Positions 51,160-62,100 of a DNA stretch of 64,000 nucleotides are shown one piece after another. How positions within the stretch are numbered: the stretch's first letter is position 1; every line of letters begins with the position of its first letter. This DNA is from Strix aluco (taxonomy: Eukaryota; Chordata; Aves; Strigiformes; Strigidae). The stretch is from the NCBI RefSeq assembly GCF_031877795.1, contig NC_133932.1, positions 93,540,994 through 93,604,993 on the forward strand, in the 5' to 3' direction. Made by a program: the position numbers and the translations under genes. Under the pieces are notes generated by a model. That model did no database searches. It was not told the origin of the DNA and was given only the letters and a program-made list of their open reading frames with translations.

Positions 51160-51200
51160 GGGGGGGAGGGGGGGGGGAGGGGGGAAGGGATGGGAAGGAG
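51160..51200 (+). repeat. G-rich tract in intron 1, G-quadruplex candidate
   Basis: Long G runs separated by single A residues on the transcribed-sense strand, so a quadruplex in the nascent RNA is also possible. Confidence 0.8.
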
Positions 51201-52179
51201 GGTGAGAGAGGGACGGTGACAGCGAGGCTGTTTGTTTTTCCCGAAAGTTGTTTGTGATTTCAGGTACTCATGGGAAATCTCTTGATCAGATTCACATCTG
51301 TTCCTGTCAAAGTGGGTGCTAAGATACCGGTCACCCAGCAACCATGTCCAAGAGGGAATTGGGCCGATAATAACTTCAAAAAGGAATGACAGATGCTAGA
51401 TTAGGATGAAAGACAAAACGCATGAAAAATGAGCTTGTTAGAATAAAAAAATTGTTCAAGCACCTTCATGCAAATTAAATGAATATTGAACATTTGCATG
51501 CAGTAATTTCTACTTTTTCTGTTGATTGAGAAGAAATAAAGACAGTACATATAAAAACATAAATGTTTTTTTTTTTTTTTTTTGCACCAATTAACATACA
51601 AAGCAGTATCTTTCTTCTAAAAATGAGATTAGCCACCTGGGTGCTTGGCTGTATCCCACATATGTCACAACATTTTTGTAATGAGTATGCTTCTGTTGAA
51701 GGAACACCTTATCTAATTCTTCGTAGCAAAACAAACAAGGAAGCAACCTTATATTAATTTTAAAATACTTTAGGTTAGCGTGGTTCTATCTTTTTTCAGC
51801 TGTGGTTTTCAGAGCTGAATTATTTCCTGCTGTCCTTGAATTCAATCTGTATAATGTACATTAATAAAAGATCACATAAGATGAGTTCAGACCAAATGCT
51901 AAGGTTTCCTATTGACTGGTCAAACAATACATTTTTTAAAACACAATGTCTGTCAGGGTAACATGAAAAAGAAATCGTCACTTTTCCATGCCTATATATT
52001 AAGATAATTTAAATAATCTAACAATTTTATTATTGAAACATTCACATAACAATCAGAATTTGGAAAAGAGTGATAAAATGTTCTGATTGAGAAAGGACTC
52101 TGTGTCTTGGTTTAGCAATGTCTAATGTGGTCACGTACAGAAATTGATTTTCTTCAGAAATTAATTAATTTTTCATATC

Positions 52180-52430
52180 GCCCTAAGCTGCAGTTAAAAA
52201 GAGTGCATACTTGTCTGTTTTTTCCAGAAATATTGCCTAATCATATTAATACCATTGCCCCAAGGATGAAAAGATAATTGTACAAATGCATTTGGAAATA
52301 TGTATCACTGAGTATTTATGATTAAATTATGCAAATGACCCAGCTCTCATCCTTTCCAGACCCAGATTGTCTAATTAGGATTGATATGCTGAATAGATGT
52401 TCCAGAATTTGAATACAAGCATGTCCAAAG
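52180..52430. promoter_or_regulatory. Candidate intronic enhancer with octamer and homeodomain sites
   Basis: It contains the POU octamer ATGCAAAT at 52,329-52,336 and TAATTAGGATT at 52,372-52,382, with AGATAATTG and CATATTAAT cores in complex sequence. Confidence 0.35.
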
Positions 52431-52659
52431 AGCAGAAAATTGGAAATGACAAGGCTGAAATGCTAAGAAAAGTGTCTTTCCCTTTTATACTTTACTAATG
52501 TGGTGTTAGCAGTTGCAGTTTTTCCTTTGGCTATATTGTATGACTCATGTGTCCTACAAGAAATAAGTCAGGAAAGAAAAATCAACTTTCATAAATAGTA
52601 TTACTTTGCTCTGGACTTATTTTTCGTTAAAAATCCGCTAGTCGTTCCTCTCCTCTTTA

Positions 52660-52830
52660 AAGCTTTGTATGCTTCATGTTAAAATAATGATGTATTCCAC
52701 ATAAATTACTCCTTAATTTGGAGCACTGTTGTTTGTAGCTTGTCTCCAGCTGCCAGCTGCCGCTGCTAGATATTTAGCTCGTCAGCTTCTCGTATATTCA
52801 GATGAGATTTACACACCTAACGTTTTTAAG
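52660..52830. promoter_or_regulatory. Candidate intronic element with paired E-boxes
   Basis: Two CAGCTG E-boxes one base apart (52,747-52,752 and 52,754-52,759) are followed by a complex segment, TAGATATTTAGCTCGTCAGC, without repeats. bHLH factors bind CAGCTG. Confidence 0.33.
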
Positions 52831-53819
52831 TTTGGTGGGTTTTTTGGGGGGTTCTTATTTATTTGAATTCACAATTCATTAATGTAACAACCTTCTTTTT
52901 TTTAAGAACTGATGTCTCATTAAGCTTGTTTATAGGCATTCGGAGTTGGAATAATAGCTATCAGCAAGTCTACAGAATTTAAATCCTTGTTTAGTGGGCT
53001 GTTTGTTCATTTATCGCTCTTGGGAAGCTGGGAGAAGAGCCCGGTGAGGAGCAAGGAGTAGTAGTGAACTGTCAGTACTTCAGCCATTGTTAGCAGCGGG
53101 AGTCGCTCCCTCTGAACTCTGTTGGCTCCTGCTTCCCATCTGCGGGATGATGGATTGCTCTGTTTAATACATTTCAGCTTTTGTCTGTCATAGTGTGGAT
53201 AGACAGCACTACCAATGATTTCAACAGTGATTAGAGCGCTGGTTTTACCCACTGCTATTGGGCAGGCACCTCCCAGGAATGTTTGATGTAGGAACTCCTT
53301 GGCACTCTAGCCATGCAAATGAGTTGCTTGGCTAACTCGAGGTGGTTTTAAACACCTACAAGAGACCGCCAGGAATTACTAAATCCACACAGGCCCCCTG
53401 GAACAAAATTGAGACACCCCAGTGAATGCGTTGTAACCAAAAGAAAACACTCATCCGGAGCTCAGAGAGAAATGCCTTGTGCTTTTCGTAGACCAGGGAT
53501 GGGAGCAGGGATGCAGGGATGCATTCCGGGCGGTGTGATGTCAGCAGTGCTCGGCCCATCTGTGCTTAAGTGTTTTGCTACTAGTGATACAGTAGGAGTG
53601 CAAGGGTTGGGTTGAAGCAATAAGATACGATGTGACATGTGTCGGATGAGGATTTGCTAAGCTGTGGGTGCTTTGTGATACACAAGTCCACAGACTGAAT
53701 GATTTCAGCCACCAGAGAAGTCGCTGTACACCAGCACAACATATGCCCTGGAGTATCTTCAAATAATTATAAAATGGTGCAGTGGATGTATAAATTGGAA
53801 AAAAAAAGATAATCATGTT

Positions 53820-54080
53820 ATAGGCATCATTTTAGAGAAGCGAATACATATTATTTTCGTTATTAGCATATTAATTTTCCACTCTTAGAAGAAATTATTA
53901 TTCAAGATCTTAAGTGTGAAACAGTATTGTATTAGAAACAAATAGATAATTATGCTTGCTAATGCATATAATACTGGCTTTAAAAGATGCTTGACCCAGT
54001 TTGCTTGATTTGGACCATTGCCCACCATGACAGGACAGGCTGAGGATAACTTTGACTTCATTTTGAACTGCGGGAGGAAG
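53820..54080. promoter_or_regulatory. Candidate intronic conserved element
   Basis: Dense homeodomain-like cores (TTAGCATATTAATT, AGATAATTATGC, GCTAATGCATATAAT) pass into complex GC-mixed sequence with ACCATTGCCCACCATGACAG. Confidence 0.3.
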
Positions 54081-54399
54081 TAAGTTAAATCAGAAGATAT
54101 TAATCATCCTTGATTTAGCTTTCTTAGTAGAGATTTTAATTTACAGAACTAGAAGAATGAGTAACTAATAAAACTGCCAATAACAAAAGTGGTGAAATTG
54201 CCAGGCTCAAATGTGTTTTCTTTGCCCAAACTTCACTTTATATTAATTTGACTGTGGCATTGTTTGCTTTTTAAAAATTTCTTAGCCTTTGATTATACCA
54301 ACAGTCAACTTCCATGGATATGCTTATAGGCAATGGTTTGTAATTTCTCTGTTATGCTTGCTGGAAATCTAAGATCCACAGCACATTGGGGGATGCCAT

Positions 54400-54560
54400 T
54401 TTTATTCCTTTTTAAGGCGATCCAGGCAGTGGCAGTGCTCACAGGGAGGAGTATTCATGCTAATTAAAAGCTCGAGTTTACCTTTCAAAAAAATATTGGC
54501 AATTTGCCTGGGAGAAAATTCAGTCTTCAGTCACCATTTTTAATCTACTTGGCTGTTGGG
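54400..54560. promoter_or_regulatory. Candidate intronic conserved element
   Basis: It contains GTATTCATGCTAATTAAAAG (TAATTA at 54,461-54,466) next to complex GC-mixed sequence, in a 2.5-kb cluster of similar segments. Confidence 0.28.
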
Positions 54561-57500
54561 AGTTATCTTCACTTTAAGAATTGCCTGGTTTTAAAAGTTG
54601 CCTGGATGTTGAAGTAGTTTCTTTGACATCATTCTAAAGTGCTCACTTGCCATATATGATGATCAGAGGATCTGAGGGCTTTGTGGAAAGGAGTATCAGT
54701 AATAAGGAGGGCATAATCTTGACATTTACAGCTGCCAGCTTTTCTCAATTTAGGCTCCCTTCGTTAGCAATGGCTGCACGGCAGTGAAAAAGGAAACTTG
54801 AGGTGTACTTTATGAATTTAAGAGAAAAGTAAAAAATAAATATATTCATATGTTTATACATAAACAGGTTTAAACATAAGCAAGTTTAACATATTAAACC
54901 TTTCCTGATATTTTTTTCTCCTTTAAAATGAATGGTATTTGGCTAGAGATGCTGAAAGGGGTTGTTCTTCTGCAGAGATCAATAGCTGGAGCATTCATAC
55001 ATGCACAGAGAGGAAATAACAGCAACTGGAAAGTTAATGAAAAGCAAGTATGAAATCCATGTATTAGTAGGTGATGTGTTAATGAATGTATCACATAAAC
55101 ATGATAGGTAAAGGAATCAGATAAATGGTTCCTTAATCAGATAAAAGATCTCTGTTGTTTATATTCTTTCTGTAGAAGTAAGGCTGTGATTTATAGCCTT
55201 TTTTGATAGCAGGGCTGGTTCAGATAATTTTGCCTCTCTTCTGTTTCCTCCAGGCACCGTGATCACACTCCTGTGCAGCTATACCTGTAGAACCATGTGT
55301 GACACAGGATCAGGTTTAGGTTAAAAATGCTGTCTGTTTACCCCTCCCCCCCCACCCCCCCCTCTTTCAGTGTTATTTTTATTAACCCTCATCTGTTTTG
55401 GGAAAGCAGTTCACCATGTGTTTTCATCAGCAGTTGTGCTGTTACAAGTGAACGAACAGGCAAGAGGGACAGAAATGAATGATGATGGTGGGAGGGGGGT
55501 GAACAGTGCCTTCAATTTTATGTATCATCATCCTGTGTGTCATGAAATTGTCCTGCATCCTAACTGCAGTGTCCTGAGCCTAGCCTGGGGAATCAACTGC
55601 GAATTACACAGTGATTTTAACACTATATTTAAAAAGAGGAAGCAGGAGGAGGGTCATCGCTAATGAATGGAGAAGTAAAATCTTTGAAAGAAAAATGTAT
55701 GAATGCAGTGAAAGCCACGTTCCTCTCTCCTGGAAATCTGCTTTACTAAATCTTGGCAAGCTGGCCTGCTGTGTATTGCAAAACAAATGCGGTTGGTCTC
55801 TGAGGTACAGCGTGATTTCGGCCTTTGGATGCTCCCCCTAGCCATGTTCTGGTGGCAGGGAAAGGTGAGATGTGGGTGTGCAGCATCTTCCATGCCCCGT
55901 ATATCTTGGCTTCTTCAGGCACACTTGTTACAGAGCATCCTCTGCTCTATGGGAGATACTGCACAGTCTAAGAACCCTGGAATTTAGGTCGAGCCTATGT
56001 CTCTGCTGGTGGACTGAGGCGGAGCAAAAGCCCTAAATTATTCTGCTTTTTTGAGTGGACTCTCATCATTCATATTTCTTGCCTTCTTTGGGACTTTCTT
56101 TCCCTGGTAATGGCATATACATTAGTATAGAAAGCATCTTCTGTAGCTGTGCAGGATCTGACAGTGTCACTTAGACCTCTGGATTCTGATACAGTATAAA
56201 ATTACTGACTACTGTTTTATTGTGAGCACTTAATTCACAATAGTTCTGCCAAATGTTAATGATGATGGAAACATTCTGCTGTCTGTAAGTAAGAAAAGCT
56301 AGGCTACGATAACCTGTGCACTTTTCACAAACTATGTTGATAGAATTATCCTAGTTTGTATTTCTTTAGTAATACTCTATTATTATTATTATTTAGAACA
56401 GAAGACCCGTTTATACACCAGTTGATTTCTTCAGCAGCTTTTTGCAGACGTGATGGAAAAACGTCTGAAGCTACAAGATCCTCGTCTACACAGAGCCATT
56501 GGGAAGCTCAAAATTTCCCTGGGTAGTCATGGTTTTAGCAAAACTTCACTCTGTTCGGAATGGTCTGACTTCACTGTAAAGTGGGTTCCACTGTGCTAAT
56601 CCTCTCGGAATGTAGCAATTATCACCTACCGTATAGGTGTTAAGTGCTGAATTTCAAAGGGATTATCACTTTCCTCCTTTAGTGGCTAAGCAAGAGGAGA
56701 AAAGTTGTTAGTACTTCTAAAGGGGAGGGAAGAGGGGAAAAAAAAAAAAGAAGAAATCTCTCTTGTTTTCTTTCTGTGGTTGCTTTCAGGCTGGCAAAAG
56801 ATGAGCAAGCTGGGTTTTGCTACAGCTAGTTACTTTGGGTTTGATCTTTAAGAATTCTAAAGGCATTTATTTCCCAGCCCCCCCTGAAGTACCTTTCTTT
56901 TGTGGAAAGAAATAAATATAACAGCTATTCAACATAAAAACCGAAAGTTATGTATGTGGACAAAATTATATAGGAAAGCCAAAGTTCTCTATATCCTTAT
57001 ATTTTCATCATCTGGAGACTTTTGTGAAGCTAAGTACGTAGCAGTACTTCAGGTCTTGAACAGTTTGTGGAAGTTGGTATCTTTTCAGTCTAAAAACATG
57101 ATTGATGGTTTTATTGATGTTGCAGACAGCACTGGAAATTATCCTAAGACTATTTGTGTGCATATTCTCTTTCAACATACCTTTTTTTAACTGACATACC
57201 AACATTTTGTTCTTCCATTAGCACTATCTACAGTACAGATAATATTAGTTTCACATGGTTGTTGGATAAGGTGGGATTAGTGTCCTTGAACATCCCACAC
57301 CACCCCCCCCCCCAACCCCTTTTAATATCCATTCCTAAGAATCTCTCATACATGGCTACTTCTGTAGATGCTTGCTCCTGCAATCTTCAGTGAACTGTTG
57401 TCTGGGTACATAATGGACAATGAAAGCAGAGCAGAACCCTACTACCCTAACAATGCACCCTGGGTACCATGCAGCAACCATAGGCAGTGCTTCTTCCATA

Positions 57501-58639
57501 TTTGATTTTCAGATTATGAGTTAAGTTTCTGCCTGGAAATGAGCTCAACATTCCTCCGTGTCATCTGGTAATTAGCAGGCAGTGTATTCAGCTTTTCCGT
57601 CTGCTGTGTTTGTTTTTCAGTTATGAGTACGAAAAAAAGGGGACTCAGTTGCACAGGGAGAAATGTGTGCACTTGAGTGTACCACTGAGATACGTTCTTA
57701 AGTAAACAGAGAAGCCAGAGGCTTGGGTGCCCAGCACATACATGTTATATACCTGCCCTTTAGTCTGTTCATCCTGCCTTTCTTTAGAAATGTATAAGGG
57801 TCAAATGTATAAGGGCATTCACAGCAGGAGAAGGATTTAAGATGTTATAACAGATAGAGGTGGTTAATAATGGGCAGCAGAGGGCTGCCTTATGGAGAAG
57901 TCTTATTCCTGAGGCTGCAAAATAAACAAAAGGGACTTTTAGAGAAGGAGGCAGCATTTGGAATTGTATTGATGATGCTGAATAGAAGGTTTCATGGAAG
58001 GGGTATGTAGAATATCAGGTTGTAAGATTGGCTTATAGCCTGTTATTTTTATTTTCACTATCACTTTATTGGGATGAAGTATGATAACTTCTGTCAGAAG
58101 TGTTTGGTCTAGAGACGACTTTCTCAGAGCTAAGAATTTAAAGTTTTAGTGCTGGAAAATGGGTTAAAAATGTTGCAGTTTCTTCACAGTCAAATCACAG
58201 AAGTTCATGAATTGCAGAATTAAGCTGTATCATGGTGTTTAGATAGCATTTCTCAGGGATTGGCCCAGAACATTTCAATAAGTGATGAAAATTTTGTTCT
58301 ATTAAATAAAATATTTTAGGTTTTATACATAGTGCTCAAAATATGAGATAATATATCTTGCTACTGGTAGGATTAGTTCCTACTATAAGAATTCACAAAA
58401 TACATGCAATCCATTTTATTGAAAGAAGACATAAAAAAATTGCATTTCAGTTCTAAAGCTAACAATATTTTCCTGGGAATAACAATCTCCTCCTTAAATG
58501 TAAAACAATTTGGCAGAAGAACATATTCTGCTAAACTTAGGAAGCTGTAAAAATGAGTATTCTTAATTTTTAATGAATTTTTGAAATATTAATTCATTTA
58601 GTCCATTTTGGATGGCAGTAATGGTTTGTAGACTTTATG
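54561..58639. other. Intron 1, no exon seen
   Basis: AT-rich intron with C runs near 55,339-55,362 and 57,302-57,314 and a 15-bp tandem duplication at 57,788-57,817. Nothing else is recognised. Confidence 0.6.
57788..57817 (+). repeat. 15-bp tandem duplication
   Basis: AAATGTATAAGGGTC is followed directly by the same sequence ending in CA instead of TC. Confidence 0.85.
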
Positions 58640-59190
58640 GGGTATTTTGAACTGTAAGGGGCTTAACTGCTTAACTTGCTGTATCAAGATGATAATATTA
58701 TATATCAGCAAATGTCCACAGTGGAGAGAAGGTACTTTGTATTGTTGGAAGAGATGTTCATTCAGGTCTGTTGTGCATGCAAAGAAGGCAGTATTTATAT
58801 CAATAGGGATTCAACATGGGCTCGATGCCAAGAGTCATCATAAGACACAGATACTTGCTTCAAGAAGTTCAGAGCACCCTGCCATTGTAGGGTGTCCAAG
58901 TATTTGGCTTGTGAATTCTGTCATTTTCCCTAATCTGGTTTCATCATAATTTGCATACATTTTCCATGGAAACTCATCCATGGAAATTCTGGATGAAAAA
59001 AACCGGGGCATTTTAAAGTAACACATTTCTGCCATTTGTTGTGCTGCCTCTTTAGTGTAATGATCCCAATACCAAAGAACTACATCTCCTCCTTTGTCAG
59101 CAGGATTTATGAGAATGTCTTGCCGTTTTGTAAATTATGTAACACACACTGTTCCTCCTTTGTTATATAGTGAAATTTAGTAGGTTGTTT
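58640..59190 (-). mobile_element. Penelope-like element remnant (reverse transcriptase N-terminal part)
   Basis: On the minus strand, from 59,187 downward, translation gives PTKFHYITKEEQCVLHNLQN, then after a one-base shift NPADKGGDVVLWYWDHYTKE (PADKGG at about 59,084-59,104). Next come LGHPTMAGCSELLEAS (the P-G-R-P-I-x-S-G segment), TTDLNEHL, and finally LSTVDIC near 58,700-58,725, corresponding to RT motif A (V-T-x-D-V/I-x-S-L-Y). The order matches Penelope-like RTs; PADKGG is their hallmark and is not found in CR1 or RTE. Frameshifts and stops show it is inactive. The 3' part with the catalytic YxDD and the GIY-YIG endonuclease was not found. Insertion is antisense to DACH1. Confidence 0.75.
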
Positions 59191-62100
59191 TAATTGTTTG
59201 ATTGATTTTTTTTTTTTTTCCTCTGGCATTTGTCTACCCTGAAATCTAGTGTCTGAGATTTACTAGGAGGAGCAATTGAGAATAATGTCTTTTGTCTGAA
59301 TTTCTGAAGACGTCAGGAGGTTTAGGAATGTTTGTGATAAGTCTTTTGTTTTGCTAAGTCTAGAATTGGGTATGCAATGCTGTATGAAAGGTGTTGATCA
59401 TTGCTCTATCTTTTAAAATCATCAGCACATTTCTTAATGAACAAATGACAGTCTTTCACGTACTATTGAATAGCCAGCAGTTTGTAGTGGTTCATATTTA
59501 TTGTGTTGAAACAGTAATAATGTTTTAAACACTCTGCTACATGGGCCACCTAGAATATAGATTGCTTTGATCATTAGGATGAAGAGAACTTGGAGGCAAT
59601 AGCAAGATGCCCATAGACTTAACTGAGACCCCACTGCCTGAAATGAATACTTCCTTACAAAGATCCTAATAGCTGTTTACTAAAGCACTCACATTACTTG
59701 TTGCGCAATGATAGTCTGGAATGTAAAAGAGCTAACAGGTAGAATCTCTACCTTCCTGCATTTTCAATGAAAATATTAAAGTTTATTTTTCATAACTCTT
59801 TGGGGTAGACAGGAGATACTCAACCAAAAATGGCTCAACTGTTCCGGTTCCATTTTGTAAGGGATTTGAAGAATAGGCAAATGCAATTTGAGATATATTT
59901 AAAATATTTTATAGTTTTTTTTCTGACTTCATTTTGATTACTTAGGTATACCGAATATGACTCGTGTTCAAAGGCTGATTCTGGGATAGTATTTTTGAAA
60001 AATATACCTGTAATTCTCTAGCTGCTGTGTATGGACTTAACTGGGATTTCATGGATGTTGCTGAGTAGCCTAGGTCTGTACTTTCTAGCTTTCCTTTTCT
60101 GACAGGTCAATATTAAAACACTACCAGAGCAACTGCTCCTCAGACACTTTCGAAGAGAAGCTGGTTTTATGTTATTTTCAACATATCCTGTACTTAAAAC
60201 GATCAAGGCGCTTGTCGGGATAATTGGTCACTGAAATAATTTATTATATTAATAAAAAGTTCAAATCTATATAGTTACCATATTTTAAATTTGTAGACAT
60301 AATCTATGTTTTTTAATGCCTTGCCCCTCTCAAAGTTGTTTCTCTTTGAATACTTTGAGTCTCTTTACTGATTTAGCATTTGCTGTGACTGCAAGCAAAA
60401 CCTCAGCTGAAGACATGGAGATCTGGCCTTTGACTTTCAAGCTGAACTACATAAGAATACTTGTCGAGCTGCTATGATGTATATTTCATTATAAAAGTTA
60501 TTTAGTCATTTGGGTTTTTTTTTGTTTAATTATGCTGCTAGGAAACCCTTTAAACTCTCTTTCTATATGTGTAGATAGAGAGGGGGAGAGAGATTTAAGT
60601 CAGTAAAGTTATTGTCAATATCTTTCACCATTGCTGCTATTACTGTGATTATTATTTTATTACAACTATTCTGAGATGATGATTCACGTTTTGCAAGAGT
60701 GACTTCTGTAAGGTATTGACTGACTAAATAGTGAAGAGTACATTTTCTTTCCCTCTGTTTCTCCCCAAGGTGTTCTCTTGTCTATCCATTTTTTTATTTG
60801 AATGTGTTGGGCTTTGAAGTAATTCAGAGGATCATGAGGACAGGCATATTCATGAGATTTATCAGATCTCTACATAAATGGAGCTAGAACATGATAAAAG
60901 TAATTCTGCACTTGTTTCTGGCATGACTAGTGAGCTCAGACGTATGTAGAAACCTGAAATGGATGAACTGAGGGGGCGTGGATGATAGAGGTAAAAAAGG
61001 TATACGTGGGATATTTGGATTAAGCATTTTGGACATCATGTTCCTGTCATAGTAGACACATGGACTATCAATATGGGCAGTTTCTAAGGTTCAAGTATGT
61101 TTTAGTGCATGTGAATGTTGAAGATTCCTTATTTACCATTCTATAGTGAACTAATAGTCTCTAAGTCCTAGAAAGTTAAAATTGTTTTTGTTTTTCCTAT
61201 TTGAGATGGCAGTCTGGGTGTCAGAACTGAAAGCTGTAAGAATCTTAGTTATTTCCAATTCCAATTTAAATAATGTTTTGGTCTGTATTTGTAGCCATTG
61301 TTGAAAATACATGTTGTAAAAAAGATAAATATTAAATCTGCACTACTGTTTAGTGAATAATTCTGTAGCTTCATGATTGTTCTTGGAAATCTAGATAATA
61401 TTTTGATTGTTGTTTTTCATAAAATTTTTTTTCACCACTGCAGATAGTGCCTATGGACCTGCTCATGAAACAACTCACAATCAAATGCCTCTTTTTATTT
61501 TGAGCATAATTATGTTGTATTTTAGTTACTGCTCTGGAAATGTCTCATATTTGCAAATCAGTTTGCAGAAGAATAGATTCATGTCTAAATGAGCTTGTAT
61601 TCGAGGCTTCCACTAGTTTCAAAGAGTTTTATTACAGTTGTATCTCTGGTAGCTATTTTTTGGTAAGACTTTGAAATGCTTTTGTCTTATAAAGCGCCAT
61701 TCCCTGCTATCCTTTAAGCCATTTGAAATGGAGCATGCGGTTTAGATCAGCTATGATGAATTTCCTTAGATCAGTGAGTGTTCCTGAGAATCTTAAAATA
61801 TTCTGCACTCTGGCTTTTGTGGTTCTGCTGCCATTTTTTCTCAAGACTATCAGAACAGAAATAATTGCTTCCACCCATTCTTAAAGATGTTGGAGTTCAG
61901 GTATGAAAGCAGTTCAAAAGAGAATTTGCGTATGCACACACGTAATCATTCATATCAAAATATTCCCCTTAAAAGTTTGGCAAGTTTTCCTGAATCTTAA
62001 TTCAGATAAATGCAAATGCAAATAAAATAGGATCATTATTTTTGCAAGCTAAAAAATAATTTCCACTAATAAGGTTCTGAACTATGAAAGACTTTTAACT

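Larger units (their letters stand above)
38726..52170. other. Intron 1, AT-rich, no exon seen
   Basis: AT-rich intronic sequence. A somewhat GC-richer patch at 46,360-46,920 and complex sequence at 47,820-48,330 resemble old unclassified repeats. G or A/G runs occur at about 45,596-45,616 and 51,160-51,190. A 15-bp perfect tandem duplication is at 39,795-39,824. Confidence 0.6.
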
